A DNA stretch of 64,000 nucleotides from Gammaproteobacteria bacterium (GCA_026994225.1 JALWRI010000005.1:208694-272693), one strand, 5' to 3'. Positions 37,295 to 47,082 are shown, numbered from the stretch's first letter. Translations and numbers: made by a program. Notes: generated by a model from the sequence alone, not told the origin.

Positions 37295-38110
37295 TTAACC
37301 AAAGAAAGTTTGTACTGCAGCATTAAGGGTATCACGCATATCAGGATCATCTGTTAATGGTGTTACCATTGTCATGGTACATGCCGAATTAGCATCTACG
37401 CCTTTACTAATTAATTGACCTGCATAAACCAGTAATCGCGTAGAGATACCTTCATCCAAACCATGCCCTTTTAAGTTTCTTGCTCGGTGCGCTATTTGTA
37501 CTAATTTGCCAGCGGTTTCATTATCTACACCCGATTCTTTAGCAACAATCGCTACTTCTGTTTTTTCTTCAGGATAATCAAAATCTAATGCACCAAAACG
37601 TTGTTTGGTTGATTGTTTTAAATCTTTCATTAAACTTTGATAACCAGGGTTATAGGATATAACAAGTTGAAAATCAGGATGTGCTGCAACCAATTCCCCT
37701 TTTTTATCTAAAGGTAAGGTACGGCGATGATCGGTTAAAGGATGAATTACAACGGTAGTATCCTGACGTGCTTCAACCACTTCATCTAAATAGCATAATG
37801 CACCAATACGAGCTGCTGTAGTTAAAGGGCCATCTTGCCATTTAGTACCATCTTTATCGAGTAAGAAACGTCCTACTAGATCGGATGCAGTCATATCTTC
37901 ATTACAAGCTACGGTAATTAAGGGCTTTTGTAGTTTCCACGCCATATATTCGACAAAACGGGATTTACCACAACCTGTAGGACCTTTTAACATCATAGGC
38001 ATACGGGCATTATATGCTGCTTCATATAGTGCAATTTCATTGCCTACTGGTTCGAAATAGGGTTCATCGTTGATGATATACTGATTCGGATCAATAGTTG
38101 TTTCAGACAT
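37295..38110 (-). CDS. cbbQ: RuBisCO activase AAA+ ATPase CbbQ
   Basis: MoxR-type AAA+ ATPase that drives RuBisCO reactivation with CbbO. 271 residues. Walker A is LKGPTGCGKSRF (about residues 39–50), Walker B ALCYLDEVVEARQD, with the pore and sensor regions GRFLLDKDGTKWQDGP and LVISYNPGY. Downstream of a small unknown gene and upstream of cbbO, each gap having a dyad. Confidence 0.95.
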   Translation of the reverse strand: MSETTIDPNQYIINDEPYFEPVGNEIALYEAAYNARMPMMLKGPTGCGKSRFVEYMAWKLQKPLITVACNEDMTASDLVGRFLLDKDGTKWQDGPLTTAARIGALCYLDEVVEARQDTTVVIHPLTDHRRTLPLDKKGELVAAHPDFQLVISYNPGYQSLMKDLKQSTKQRFGALDFDYPEEKTEVAIVAKESGVDNETAGKLVQIAHRARNLKGHGLDEGISTRLLVYAGQLISKGVDANSACTMTMVTPLTDDPDMRDTLNAAVQTFFG

Positions 38111-38142
38111 AGCAAACCTTTTATATAATATGTTGTGAGAAC

Positions 38143-38167
38143 ACCCGTTAATTTTTAGTTAAAGGGT
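38143..38167 (-). other. Inverted repeat in the gap before cbbQ
   Basis: ACCCGTTAA (38143–38151) and TTAAAGGGT (38159–38167) pair over eight of nine positions with a 7-base loop. No T-run follows on the minus strand. It may stabilise or mark processing of the transcript. Confidence 0.4.
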
Positions 38168-38185
38168 CGTTAACATAGTAAGTCA

Positions 38186-38500
38186 TTATTTTTCGTCTTC
38201 TGTTTCCAGTTCACCTGACCAGCCAGCTTGTTTTGCTTTAATTAATGCTGCACCGTGAATACGTTGATGGCGCTTAGCTAATTCAGGTGGTAAATGGCTG
38301 ACTAAGCAACCATATTTATCCCATTCGGTATTAACTTTATCAAGCAGAGCGTTAATACCTGCAATATTCCAATTTTTACACGTTTCCGTTTCAGGGATAA
38401 TGCCAAATACCCAAGCATCACGAATAACTTTTCCTATGGTAGTCATACCACCGAGTACATCGTCATTGATACCTACGTATTTATCGGGTTTATTCGCCAT
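38186..38500 (-). CDS. Uncharacterised small protein between cbbS and cbbQ
   Basis: 104 residues, soluble, acidic C-terminal tail (ELETEDEK). Notable segments are GGMTTIGKVIRDAWVFGIIP, ETCKNWNIAGINALLDKVNT and LPPELAKRHQRIHG. Predicted mostly helical. I do not recognise a named domain. A good AGGAAG lies before the ATG. Its place inside the RuBisCO block, in the same direction, suggests a role tied to RuBisCO or its activase, but there is no direct evidence. Confidence 0.75.
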   Translation of the reverse strand: MANKPDKYVGINDDVLGGMTTIGKVIRDAWVFGIIPETETCKNWNIAGINALLDKVNTEWDKYGCLVSHLPPELAKRHQRIHGAALIKAKQAGWSGELETEDEK

Positions 38501-38583
38501 ATTCTTCCTTGTTTAGAGTAAGTAATTATGAACTATTCCACCCAAACTACGTTTGCATGGAGTTTCTACAAGTAGAATGGTAT

Positions 38584-38628
38584 AAAAAAACCCTATGGTT
38601 TAGACAATATATCTCAACCACAGGGTTT
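38584..38628 (-). terminator. Terminator/attenuator after cbbS
   Basis: On the minus strand AACCCTGTGGTT and AACCATAGGGTT (one mismatch) enclose a 15-base loop and are followed by seven T. It lies 15 bases after the cbbS stop and before the small unknown gene. It would let cbbLS be made in excess over cbbQO by partial termination. Confidence 0.75.
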
Positions 38629-38642
38629 GATAATTATTTTAC

Positions 38643-39002
38643 TTAGGCTTTTATTTCACCACGGTAAATAACCATTGATGCACCAGCAGATTGAGCATAG
38701 TTATCAAAACCCATTAAACGTACATGATTATTAGGATGTGCTTTATGACAAGCATCACATTCGGCTAAAATGGCATCAACATCGGTTTCACCAAACATCG
38801 GTAATTTCCACATATACCAGTAATTTTGAAAGGCATTTTCTGGTTCACAATGCTCGATACCAGGATTCCATCCTTTACTTACGATATATTTAATTTGCTC
38901 ACGAATTTGCTCAGGACTCATTTCTGGAAGATAAGAAAAAGTTTCAAATTTGCGACTGTCAGTGTTACTTAAACTTGATTTATAATCTTGCATATCACTC
39001 AT
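38643..39002 (-). CDS. cbbS: RuBisCO small subunit (form I)
   Basis: 119 residues. Typical small-subunit motifs: [58 protein letters not shown] and [15 protein letters not shown]. Caps the L8 core in the L8S8 enzyme. It follows cbbL with an 84-base gap that contains a hairpin, and is followed by a terminator. Confidence 0.96.
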   Translation of the reverse strand: MSDMQDYKSSLSNTDSRKFETFSYLPEMSPEQIREQIKYIVSKGWNPGIEHCEPENAFQNYWYMWKLPMFGETDVDAILAECDACHKAHPNNHVRLMGFDNYAQSAGASMVIYRGEIKA

Positions 39003-39040
39003 GTATATACTCCAATAAATTTGAATTAAATGGTATCAAA

Positions 39041-39064
39041 TAGGCACTATCTATACAGTGCCTA
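39041..39064 (-). other. 8-bp hairpin in the cbbL–cbbS gap
   Basis: TAGGCACT and AGTGCCTA are perfectly complementary with an 8-base loop; three more A-T pairs can form beyond a bulge. It could act as a processing or stability element between the large and small subunit genes. Confidence 0.5.
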
Positions 39065-39086
39065 CTTTCTCTACTGTAATAATATT

Positions 39087-40505
39087 TTATTTATGTGAAA
39101 CATCGAGTTTATCTACAGTATCAAATTCAAATTTGATTTCTTTCCAGGTTTCCATTGCAGCACCTAATTCTGGGCTATGTTTAGCCGCAGCAGTTAAAAT
39201 ATCTTTCCCTTCTTTTTCTAACTCACGACCCTGGTTGCGTGCTTCTACACAAGCCTCTACTGCAACACGGTTAGCAGCAGCCCCCGCAGCATTACCCCAA
39301 GGATGTCCTAATGTACCACCACCAAACTGTAATACTGAATCGTCGCCAAAGATGTTAACTAATGCCGGCATATGCCATACATGGATACCACCAGAAGCAA
39401 CAGGGATGACACCGGGCATAGAACCCCAATCTTGGTCAAAGAATAAGCCACGTGAACGATCTTCTTTAATATATGAATCACGCATGGTATCGATCCAACC
39501 TAAGGTCGCATCACGATCACCTTCTAATTTTCCTACAACCGTACCAGAGTGTAGATGATCGCCTCCAGATAAACGCAAGATTTTGGTTAATACTCTAAAG
39601 TGGATACCATGATGAGGGTTACGATCAAGTACCGCATGCATGGCACGATGAATATGTAATAACATACCATTATCTTGACACCATTTAGCTAACTGCGTAT
39701 TGGCAGATAAACCACCAGTGAGGTAGTCATGCATAATAATAGGCGCGCCAATTTCTTTTGCATATTCAGCACGACGCATCATTTCATCGGAAGTAGGAGC
39801 TGTTACATTTAAATAATGCCCTTTACGTTCACCGGTTTCAGCTTCTGCTTTTAAAATAGCTTCCATTACGAAGTCAAAACGGTGTTTCCAACGCATAAAT
39901 GGTTGAGAATTAACATTCTCGTCATCTTTAGTGAAGTCCAAACCACCACGTAAGCCTTCATAACAAGCACGACCATAGTTTTTAGCAGAAAGACCCAATT
40001 TAGGTTTAATAGTACACCCTAATAAAGGACGACCATACTTATTCATAATATCACGTTCAACCTGAATACCTTGTGGAGGTCCATTACAGGTCATAACGTA
40101 AGCAACAGGGAAGCGAATATCTTCTAAACGTAATGCTCGTAAGGCTTTAAACCCAAATACATTACCTACTAATGAAGTTAATACATTGACCACTGAACCT
40201 TCTTCAAATAGGTCAATAGGGTATGCTACAAAAGCATAGAAACAGGTATCATCACCTGGAACATCCTCAATCGCATATGCACGACCTTTGTAGTAGTCCA
40301 GATCAGTTAACAAGTCAGTCCAAACTGTTGTCCAGGTACCGGTTGAAGATTCAGCTGCAACGGCTGCTGCTACTTCTTCACGGGGTACACCATCTTGAGG
40401 GGTAATTTTGAAACACGCCAAAATATCAGTGTCTTTTGGGGTGTATTCAGGCATCCAATACGTTTCACGGTATTCTTTTACTCCGGCACTATATGCTTTT
40501 GCCAT
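39087..40505 (-). CDS. cbbL: RuBisCO large subunit (form IA type)
   Basis: Fixes CO2 onto ribulose-1,5-bisphosphate in the Calvin cycle. 472 residues. Catalytic K167 and K169 are in [10 protein letters not shown], the carbamylated lysine K193 in [11 protein letters not shown], loop 6 in [11 protein letters not shown], and [12 protein letters not shown] and HVWHMPALV are present. Together with CbbQO and the lack of carboxysome genes this fits the 'IAq' form described for non-carboxysomal operons; the sub-type was not tested by phylogeny. GGAG lies upstream of the ATG. Confidence 0.97.
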   Translation of the reverse strand: MAKAYSAGVKEYRETYWMPEYTPKDTDILACFKITPQDGVPREEVAAAVAAESSTGTWTTVWTDLLTDLDYYKGRAYAIEDVPGDDTCFYAFVAYPIDLFEEGSVVNVLTSLVGNVFGFKALRALRLEDIRFPVAYVMTCNGPPQGIQVERDIMNKYGRPLLGCTIKPKLGLSAKNYGRACYEGLRGGLDFTKDDENVNSQPFMRWKHRFDFVMEAILKAEAETGERKGHYLNVTAPTSDEMMRRAEYAKEIGAPIIMHDYLTGGLSANTQLAKWCQDNGMLLHIHRAMHAVLDRNPHHGIHFRVLTKILRLSGGDHLHSGTVVGKLEGDRDATLGWIDTMRDSYIKEDRSRGLFFDQDWGSMPGVIPVASGGIHVWHMPALVNIFGDDSVLQFGGGTLGHPWGNAAGAAANRVAVEACVEARNQGRELEKEGKDILTAAAKHSPELGAAMETWKEIKFEFDTVDKLDVSHK

Positions 40506-40538
40506 TCTTTAGAGTCTCCAGTTGGGTTAAGCGTGATG

Positions 40539-40559
40539 TTAATTATAAGTGATAATTAA
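40539..40559. promoter_or_regulatory. Inverted repeat between promoter and cbbL
   Basis: TTAATTAT, a 5-base spacer, then ATAATTAA: a perfect 8-bp palindrome located about 34–54 bases before the cbbL ATG and just downstream of the predicted -10. Possible repressor or leader element. Confidence 0.35.
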
Positions 40560-40576
40560 CCTTGTTTGTGGGATTA

Positions 40577-40604
40577 AGTATACTAAGACAAAACTAAAAG
40601 ACAA
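40577..40604 (-). promoter_or_regulatory. Predicted cbbL promoter
   Basis: Minus strand: TTGTCT (-35, 40604–40599), 16 bases, TATACT (-10, 40582–40577). The start would lie about 65 bases before the cbbL ATG. A further palindrome, CTATAAG-N6-CTTATAG (about 40626–40645), lies upstream, a possible LysR-type (CbbR) site of the T-N11-A class; no cbbR gene is adjacent. Confidence 0.45.
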
Positions 40605-40657
40605 ATCAAAGTTTTTGATTATTTCTATAAGCTAAACCTTATAGTTATGAGTAAGAT

Positions 40658-41770
40658 CTATAAATAATCAACTTGATAACTGAGAGGATTACCACCACCT
40701 ATATCATCAATTTTTAAATCAACATTAACAGGCACATCAGGCTGCATACCTGCTTTAATATCTACTGTAGCATCCAGGTATTCAGCAGGAGAAAATTGCC
40801 GCTTAGCAATGACTTCATCGACTAAATTGGAAAAAGTAATTAATAAATCAGGGTAAGCTTGGGCTGTTCTTGCTTGATTAACAAAACTAATATGTATCCA
40901 TAAGGCGGTTTTATCTTTAGGATGTTCTTGTATATTGCTTTCTAACGTCAGTAATGTTTCAGGGATTTTTTCTAAAGGCACACTACAATGTGTAATATCA
41001 CAAAATTTCAGGATATAAGGACGAAAAGAGCCTTTAGCGAGTTTTTCGCTATTAAAATAAGCATATTGCAGGGTAAAAACAGCTGTCATACCTAAAAAGA
41101 CAAAGACCCAAATAATAACAATCATGGCGCTACGATTATGCGTGGGAGCTTCATTATCCAGATAATTATTAATTAAATCTTGTTCACTTTTGCCAAAAGC
41201 AGGAGTTGTTGTTTTAGACGGTGACAGATTTGACTGTGAGGAAGAGGTGTTTTTTTTCTCACCTTGTTGGGTAGCAATGAGAGGTGTCGTCTTTTCTGTG
41301 GTAGATGTATCTGTAGTGGATGTAGTTGCTAAAGGAGGTGTTTTATTCTGTATGACTTTACTTTTTTGAATTTCTTGCGAGATATCGGTATCAATAGGGT
41401 CTTTTTTTAGATTATTAAATTCTTCACGTAATGATTGTAGATCATCTTTTTTACTAGCGACATCATCATGGTTAAGATCAGCATAAATACGGGAAATATC
41501 ACTCGGTTCGTTATCATTAAAATCATTATTATCAAAATTTTCTAAAAATTGTGCTTGTAAGTCTGCAAAAGAAGTAGGTTCAGGCTTGGAAGGAGGGGAA
41601 ATAGCAGGATGGGTGGGCGTATTTTTTGTTTTCGGGAGTTCATCATATAAATGTTCCAAGGCATTGAATATATAGCCACAATGTCCACAGCGTACTTTCC
41701 CTGATGCAATTTTTAAATCTTCTTGCTGTACGGTAAAATAGGTTTGACAATTAGAGCAATGGGTATACAT
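40658..41770 (-). CDS. Zinc-ribbon DUF3426 family membrane protein
   Basis: 370 residues. The N-terminus carries an MJ0042-type zinc ribbon (CSNCQTYF…VRCGHCGYIF, residues 5–34). A long low-complexity Ser/Thr/Asp-rich region follows, then one membrane helix (about residues 213–238, AMIVIIWVFVFLGMTAVF) and a C-terminal DUF3426 domain of about 130 residues (including HISFVNQARTAQAYPDLLIT). Family members follow prmA in gammaproteobacteria, as here. The function is unknown. Confidence 0.85.
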   Translation of the reverse strand: MYTHCSNCQTYFTVQQEDLKIASGKVRCGHCGYIFNALEHLYDELPKTKNTPTHPAISPPSKPEPTSFADLQAQFLENFDNNDFNDNEPSDISRIYADLNHDDVASKKDDLQSLREEFNNLKKDPIDTDISQEIQKSKVIQNKTPPLATTSTTDTSTTEKTTPLIATQQGEKKNTSSSQSNLSPSKTTTPAFGKSEQDLINNYLDNEAPTHNRSAMIVIIWVFVFLGMTAVFTLQYAYFNSEKLAKGSFRPYILKFCDITHCSVPLEKIPETLLTLESNIQEHPKDKTALWIHISFVNQARTAQAYPDLLITFSNLVDEVIAKRQFSPAEYLDATVDIKAGMQPDVPVNVDLKIDDIGGGNPLSYQVDYL

Positions 41771-41772
41771 AA

Positions 41773-42660
41773 TTATTTTCTAATACCTTCTAAGCAAATC
41801 CATTCATCTTGTTGTGTAATGTGCATAATAGTAAACCAAGGTTGGTATGCATCTTGTATTCTTTCTGCTTGATCCTCCAATACGCCAGATAATACAATAT
41901 TCCCTTCAGTTTGCACATAGTTAGCAAAAGTTTCTGCTAACTGGACTAAAGGATTAGCTAAAATATTAGCTAATAATAACGGCACAGGATGAGAGGGTAG
42001 GTAATGTTCAGGCAGGCAAGTAACAATATTTTCCGTTACACCATTCTTTATTGCATTATTTTGCGTTGATTCAAGTGCCTGAGGGTCAATATCAATGGCA
42101 AAAGCTCTGGATACACCGAGTTTAATGCCAGCAATGGCTAAAATACCAGAACCACATCCATAATCAATCATCTCAATCGCTGAACTGTTATGTTGTAGAT
42201 GTTGATCTAACCATTGTAAACATAAAGCAGTAGTAGGATGTGTTCCAGTACCAAAGGCAACCCCAGGATCTAAAATAATATTTACGGCACTAGGGTCAGG
42301 AGGACTATAAACACTCGGGCAGATCCAGAGCCTATTACCAAAGTGCATCGGTTTAAAATCTTTTAACCATGTAGTTGTCCATTCTTCATCTGCTAGAGTT
42401 TCTATTTGATAAGATGGTAACGGTTTGGCTGATTGTTGTTGAATTTGTTGTAATAGCTTATCCGTATTAACAGCGTTGGAAAAGAGTCCGGTTATACGTG
42501 TATGTTGCCAAAGTGGGGTAGTACCGGGTGCAGGTTCAAATAATGCTTGATCCGCACCGTCTTGTAAGGTAATGGACAATGCACCTAACTGATCAAAGAT
42601 AGTTGAATACAGTGGTTCATCTTCAGGCGTAATAGCAAGTGTAATTTGTATCCAATCCAT
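41773..42660 (-). CDS. prmA: Ribosomal protein L11 methyltransferase
   Basis: Trimethylates ribosomal protein L11. 295 residues. The N-terminal domain (MDWIQITLAITPEDEPLYS) precedes the methyltransferase domain with DPGVAFGTGTHPTTALCLQW, DYGCGSGILAIAGIKLG (about residues 164–180), and LLANILANPLVQLA. It starts five bases after the accC stop, a conserved accBC–prmA order. Confidence 0.95.
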   Translation of the reverse strand: MDWIQITLAITPEDEPLYSTIFDQLGALSITLQDGADQALFEPAPGTTPLWQHTRITGLFSNAVNTDKLLQQIQQQSAKPLPSYQIETLADEEWTTTWLKDFKPMHFGNRLWICPSVYSPPDPSAVNIILDPGVAFGTGTHPTTALCLQWLDQHLQHNSSAIEMIDYGCGSGILAIAGIKLGVSRAFAIDIDPQALESTQNNAIKNGVTENIVTCLPEHYLPSHPVPLLLANILANPLVQLAETFANYVQTEGNIVLSGVLEDQAERIQDAYQPWFTIMHITQQDEWICLEGIRK

Positions 42661-42665
42661 GGATG

Positions 42666-44006
42666 TTAAAGACCTAATTTTTTCTCAAGATAATGGATGT
42701 TACTTCCCCCTTCAATAAAGGCAGGATCTTGTACTATATCTTTATGTAGGGGAATATTCGTTTTAATACCTTGTATAATCATTTCATCAAGCGCAGTACA
42801 CATGCGGGCAATACTAATATCCCGTTGATTACCATAAGCAATTAGTTTGCCTATCATCGAATCATAATAAGGGGGAACTTTATAGCCATTGTATAAGTGC
42901 GAATCAACCCGAATACCTGGACCTCCTGGCATGTGATAAAAGGTGATAGTACCTGGAGAAGGCATAAAGTTCTTAGGATCTTCGGCATTAATACGGCATT
43001 CAATAGCGTGACCACTGATTACTACATCTTCTTGTTTATAAGAGAGAGGAAGACCCGCAGCAACACAAATTTGTTCACGTACCAAATCAATACCGGTAAC
43101 TAATTCGGTAACAGGATGTTCCACTTGTAAACGGGTATTCATTTCAATAAAGTAAAATTCTCCGTTTTCATATAAAAACTCAAATGTTCCCGCACCGTGA
43201 TAGCCCATAGTCATACAAGCCTGAGCGCAACGATTACCAATATCAGCACGCATTTTCTCAGTAATACCAGGAGCTGGCGCTTCTTCCAATACTTTTTGAT
43301 GTCGACGTTGCATAGAACAATCCCGTTCACCTAAATGAATGGCATGACCGTGTTCATCAGCAATTACCTGAATTTCAATATGGCGAGGATTTTCCAGATA
43401 TTTTTCCATATAAACGCTATCATTGCCAAAAGCTGCGGCTGCTTCTGCTTTCGTCATTGCTATAGATTCTGCCAGGTTTTCTTCATTACGCACAACTCGC
43501 ATACCCCGACCGCCACCACCACCGGATGCTTTAATAATTAAGGGGTAACCGATTTTTTGAGCCATCTCTAAATTAACATGAATATCTTCTCCTAACTCTC
43601 CATCAGAACCAGGTACACATGGAACATTCGCTTTTTTCATTGCGGCAATAGCAGATACTTTATCGCCCATCATACGAATACTTTCTGAGCGAGGGCCAAT
43701 AAAGGTAAAGCCGCTTTGTTCTACTCTTTCGGCAAAATCAGCATTTTCAGATAAAAAACCATATCCAGGATGAATTGCTTCCGCATCAGTAACTTCTGCG
43801 GCACTAATTACGGCAGGAATATTCAAATAACTTTCAGTAGAAGGATTTGGGCCGATACATACGGATTCATCAGCAAGCAATACATGCTTTAAATCTTTAT
43901 CTGCTTCAGAATGAATAGCAACCGTTTTAATACCCATCTCACGGCAAGCACGGAGGATACGCAGGGCAATCTCACCACGATTAGCAATGACTATTTTTTT
44001 AAACAT
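42666..44006 (-). CDS. accC: Acetyl-CoA carboxylase, biotin carboxylase subunit
   Basis: ATP-dependent carboxylation of biotin on AccB, first half-reaction of acetyl-CoA carboxylase. 446 residues. N-terminus [23 protein letters not shown]-grasp glycine loop [13 protein letters not shown], and [14 protein letters not shown] are diagnostic. Downstream of accB (33-base gap). Confidence 0.97.
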   Translation of the reverse strand: MFKKIVIANRGEIALRILRACREMGIKTVAIHSEADKDLKHVLLADESVCIGPNPSTESYLNIPAVISAAEVTDAEAIHPGYGFLSENADFAERVEQSGFTFIGPRSESIRMMGDKVSAIAAMKKANVPCVPGSDGELGEDIHVNLEMAQKIGYPLIIKASGGGGGRGMRVVRNEENLAESIAMTKAEAAAAFGNDSVYMEKYLENPRHIEIQVIADEHGHAIHLGERDCSMQRRHQKVLEEAPAPGITEKMRADIGNRCAQACMTMGYHGAGTFEFLYENGEFYFIEMNTRLQVEHPVTELVTGIDLVREQICVAAGLPLSYKQEDVVISGHAIECRINAEDPKNFMPSPGTITFYHMPGGPGIRVDSHLYNGYKVPPYYDSMIGKLIAYGNQRDISIARMCTALDEMIIQGIKTNIPLHKDIVQDPAFIEGGSNIHYLEKKLGL

Positions 44007-44039
44007 AAGTGTATTCCGTCAAGTAAAGTTCAATATGAA

Positions 44040-44489
44040 TTATTCTATGATAATCAAAGTTTGCCCATATTCAACGGGTTGCGCATTTTCTACAAGAATG
44101 GCTTTAACCGTACCGGATTTATCTGCTTCAATTTGATTAAGTAATTTCATCGCTTCAATAATACAGACAGTATCACCGGCATTAACATGTTGTCCTACAC
44201 TTACAAAAGGTTTTGCACCGGGTGAAGGGGCACGATAAAAACTTCCTACCATAGGGGCTTTAATTGCATGACCTGTAGGCTCTTCATTGATTGTCTCATC
44301 CGGCTTATTGGAAACAGGAGTTATTTCTGCTGTAGTAGGGGCTAAAGTGGGGGGAAGATAGGAAGGAGCAGGTGCTTGACTACCATAGCGACTAATTCGC
44401 ACTGATTCCTCTCCTTCATGTATTTCCAATTCTGCTATATTAGATTGTTCAAGTAATTCGATTAATTTTTTTACTTTACGAATATCCAT
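44040..44489 (-). CDS. accB: Acetyl-CoA carboxylase biotin carboxyl carrier protein
   Basis: Carries biotin between AccC and the transferase. 149 residues from ATG 44489 ([13 protein letters not shown]), chosen over a longer in-frame start that would overlap aroQ. AAGG lies about eight bases upstream. A Pro/Ala-rich linker precedes the biotinyl domain, whose acceptor lysine is in the motif EAMKLLNQ, with [11 protein letters not shown] context. Confidence 0.95.
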   Translation of the reverse strand: MDIRKVKKLIELLEQSNIAELEIHEGEESVRISRYGSQAPAPSYLPPTLAPTTAEITPVSNKPDETINEEPTGHAIKAPMVGSFYRAPSPGAKPFVSVGQHVNAGDTVCIIEAMKLLNQIEADKSGTVKAILVENAQPVEYGQTLIIIE

Positions 44490-44493
44490 AGAG

Positions 44494-44946
44494 TTAACCT
44501 TTTTTATCCTGTAATTGATGGATTGCCGCTTGTAATGCCAGATCATAGACTTTTGCCCCTAAACCACTGATGACTCCTACTGCCACATCAGACAGATAGG
44601 ATGTATGGCGAAATGCCTCACGTGCATAGACATTGGAAAGATGTACTTCAATGAATGGAATTTGTACGCTAGAAAAGGCATCTCGCAGGGCGATACTGGT
44701 ATGGGTGTAAGCGGCAGGATTAATAATAATAAAATCAACATTATCACGTTTGGCAGAATGAATACGTTCTACTAAAATGCCTTCGACATTGTTTTGGAAA
44801 GTATCCAAACGATGTCCCAGTGAAGAGGCTTGTTGTTTTAATTGTTTATTGATATCGCCTAAAGTAGACGTACCATAATAATCTGGCTCTCTTTCACCCA
44901 ACAAATTGAGATTAGGGCCATGTAAAACAAGGATATAATAAGACAT
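44494..44946 (-). CDS. aroQ: 3-dehydroquinate dehydratase, type II
   Basis: Shikimate-pathway dehydratase. 150 residues from ATG 44946 (a TTG two codons earlier is less likely). Type II motifs: [19 protein letters not shown], with catalytic Tyr, [17 protein letters not shown] and [20 protein letters not shown]. First gene of the aroQ–accB–accC–prmA–DUF3426 order common in gammaproteobacteria. Confidence 0.96.
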   Translation of the reverse strand: MSYYILVLHGPNLNLLGEREPDYYGTSTLGDINKQLKQQASSLGHRLDTFQNNVEGILVERIHSAKRDNVDFIIINPAAYTHTSIALRDAFSSVQIPFIEVHLSNVYAREAFRHTSYLSDVAVGVISGLGAKVYDLALQAAIHQLQDKKG

Positions 44947-45189
44947 ATTCAAGAACCGATTTAGCTTGTTATTGTGCCTAACATGAGGAAACTGGTTGCG
45001 AACTTCTTTATTTAAGATGTTGCTAATGTGACTTGCTAGTTTGCCTGAATGTGTATATTTTGTCCAGTCATGTATAAAGAAAAAAAAGTTTTTTTACTAT
45101 ATCAGTGCATACTATTTTTATAATAAAATAGATTTAACAGGCTTTACCGTATTATTGTTTACTTTATTTTTTAACAAGCCGCGCGAAAT

Positions 45190-45223
45190 TCTCCACCCAT
45201 AGCGTTTACTGCTTGGGTGGAGA
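45190..45223. repeat. Hairpin resembling an IS200/IS605-family end
   Basis: CTCCACCCA (45191–45199) and TGGGTGGAG (45214–45222) with a 14-base loop, extended by one A-T pair. Its higher G+C content, followed by GATAGCGCATCGCTTAATTC, resembles the subterminal hairpins of IS200/IS605-type elements; no intact tnpA or tnpB is present. Confidence 0.4.
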
Positions 45224-45490
45224 TGGATAGCGCATCGCTTAATTCACAGGGTAATCATCATGTGATACACTTTTTGTATGAGCTAAATCTATGTCCAATG
45301 TGCGATAAGCAGGCTGAAATATTGCTAGTAAATATATGCAATTACTCAACAATCAAGCGCTTTGCGTTAAGCTGAGGCATCTGGAAAAATGGGCGGAGGG
45401 AGTAGTTCACAGTCTACTATCCCTACTCGAATGAGCAAGGATAGCAGGCAGGCTTCCGTTTATTAAAAAAGAATTGATAGACTTTGTAGC

Positions 45491-45521
45491 AAAAAAAGCC
45501 GTCTATCTTTAGCTAACCGGC
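45491..45521 (-). terminator. Terminator after hdrB
   Basis: On the minus strand GCCG…CGGC with a 16-base, partly paired loop is followed by seven T, two bases after the hdrB stop region. The stem is short, so confidence is moderate. Confidence 0.55.
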
Positions 45522-45523
45522 GT

Positions 45524-46426
45524 TTATTTTGCTGCAATCTCTTCTAGTTTCTTAGCCTTGATAATTTGCCCATCTAATGCCGATTCTTTTGCATTACGAC
45601 CATAAGCAACACTCATTAAGGTACTATAATAGACCACAGGCATTTTAAATTTCGTGCCATAGGTTGCATTGATTTGATCTTGATAGACTTCTACATTCAT
45701 TTGACAAACTGGACAGGGAGTAACAATCATTTCGGCTCCCCCATCGTAAGCTGCTTCAATGATGTCTTTAACTAAAGCCTGGCTTTTATCAGGTTCAGAA
45801 AAGGCTAATGCACCGCCACAGCAAGATACTTTTTTATCGTATTTTTCTACTGGCTCCGCACCAAGCGTTTCTACCAATTTATCCAAATATTTTGGATTTT
45901 CAAATGATTCGCCGGCAATACCAAAAGGACGATTAGTTTGACAGCCAACATAGCCTGCAATCTTCATCCCTTCTAATGGTTTTTTTACATGTTTACCTAA
46001 TTCATCATAACCAAAGTCTTCAATAAGCACTTCTGTCATATGACGAATTTTTGTTTCATTTTTTTCTAGTTTTAAACCCACTTCTTTTAATGCTTCATTG
46101 GTCTCAGCCATTAAGTCAGCATTTTCATCCAGACGTTCAGCCGCTTCACGGGTAGCTAACCAACATGCCGCACAAGTTGCTACTATATCTTGTCCACCGT
46201 GATGCTGTTCCGATAGGGCAATATTTCGTGCAGAAAGGGCTAAACGGGGTAATTCACCTCCACCACTGTAACCAATAGATGCTGAACAGCAGTTCCAATC
46301 TGGAATGGTATTTAATTTAATATCCAGTTCCTCGCAGAGTGTTTCTACAGAAATAAGATAATTCGATGATGAAGCCCCTTTTTGTGAAGAACAGCCAGGG
46401 TAAAATGAATATTCTTTTGTTGCCAT
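45524..46426 (-). CDS. hdrB: HdrB-like CCG-domain protein
   Basis: Subunit with two CCG domains that bind non-cubane iron-sulfur clusters. 300 residues from ATG 46426; AGGAG lies about ten bases upstream, overlapping the hdrC end. Domain 1: YPGC, NCCSA, CAAC. Domain 2: YVGCQ, SCCGG, CPVC; all cluster cysteines are intact. It follows qmoA, qmoB and hdrC and probably forms a soluble electron-transfer complex with them. Confidence 0.9.
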   Translation of the reverse strand: MATKEYSFYPGCSSQKGASSSNYLISVETLCEELDIKLNTIPDWNCCSASIGYSGGGELPRLALSARNIALSEQHHGGQDIVATCAACWLATREAAERLDENADLMAETNEALKEVGLKLEKNETKIRHMTEVLIEDFGYDELGKHVKKPLEGMKIAGYVGCQTNRPFGIAGESFENPKYLDKLVETLGAEPVEKYDKKVSCCGGALAFSEPDKSQALVKDIIEAAYDGGAEMIVTPCPVCQMNVEVYQDQINATYGTKFKMPVVYYSTLMSVAYGRNAKESALDGQIIKAKKLEEIAAK

Positions 46427-46442
46427 ATTATGTTTACTCCTG

Positions 46443-47072
46443 TTATTTTTTGACGCTGCTTTCAATACGTGCGGCTTCTAATTCTTGTGCTTTTTTAATC
46501 ATATTTTGAAAGCCAGTTTGATCTTTTACGCCATGACCACCTAATATTTCTAGTGGGTTTAAGCGTCTAGTTAAAGTCATACCTAAACCAATATCTTTCA
46601 TTTTCCAGGCTTTTTTAACACCTTCTGCAAAGCCATTCATAAAATATAAAGAGAGTCCTAATTTTAATTCATTAACTCGCCCTTTTTTCATTAAGTTATC
46701 CCAAAATAATTGAGAAAATTTAATGGTAGGCTGATTTTTAGGTGCTAATCCTAAACGTTTAGCATAATGTGCCAAACCATGCATAATATGGGTAATGGGT
46801 AATTCACGTGGGCAACGGGCAATACAGTTGTAACAAGAAGTACACATCCACATAGAATTAGATGATAAAACTTCTTCCCGTTTGTTTGCACGGATCATCA
46901 TAAAAATTTCTTGGGGTGGATGATCCCAGTAAGGTCCCATCGGGCAAGAACCCGAACAGACACCACATTGCATGCACATTTTTACCCAGTCACCTTCCTC
47001 AACGTTATCTTTGACTTCTTGCAGGAAGTTATTACGATATTTTTCAACCAGTTGTGTATTCAAATCGCTCAT
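46443..47072 (-). CDS. hdrC: HdrC-like iron-sulfur protein
   Basis: 209 residues with two 4Fe-4S motifs, CMQCGVCSGSC (about residues 33–43) and CTSCYNCIARCP (about residues 78–89), as in heterodisulfide reductase subunit C. No membrane helix is present, unlike QmoC of sulfate reducers, where this domain is fused to a cytochrome b part. It is ten bases after qmoB and overlaps the ribosome-binding site of hdrB. Confidence 0.9.
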   Translation of the reverse strand: MSDLNTQLVEKYRNNFLQEVKDNVEEGDWVKMCMQCGVCSGSCPMGPYWDHPPQEIFMMIRANKREEVLSSNSMWMCTSCYNCIARCPRELPITHIMHGLAHYAKRLGLAPKNQPTIKFSQLFWDNLMKKGRVNELKLGLSLYFMNGFAEGVKKAWKMKDIGLGMTLTRRLNPLEILGGHGVKDQTGFQNMIKKAQELEAARIESSVKK

Positions 47073-47082
47073 TAAGTTACTC

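Larger units (their letters stand above)
44947..45523. other. 577-base gap with IS-like hairpin, no clear gene
   Basis: Contains the CTCCACCCA/TGGGTGGAG hairpin (45191–45222), a long A/T-rich run near 45076–45130, and the qmo-side terminator (45491–45521). Short open stretches with many stops in 45280–45470 (for example GKMGGGSSSQSTIPTR in one frame) could be relics of a transposon gene, but none is convincing. Confidence 0.5.

Noticed and set aside
39058..39558. 166-codon frame opposite cbbL
   Set aside because: Antisense shadow of a fully conserved gene.
34861..40505. Carboxysome operon
   Set aside because: No shell, CsoS2 or carbonic anhydrase genes; only cbbL, cbbS, cbbQ, cbbO and two unknown genes.
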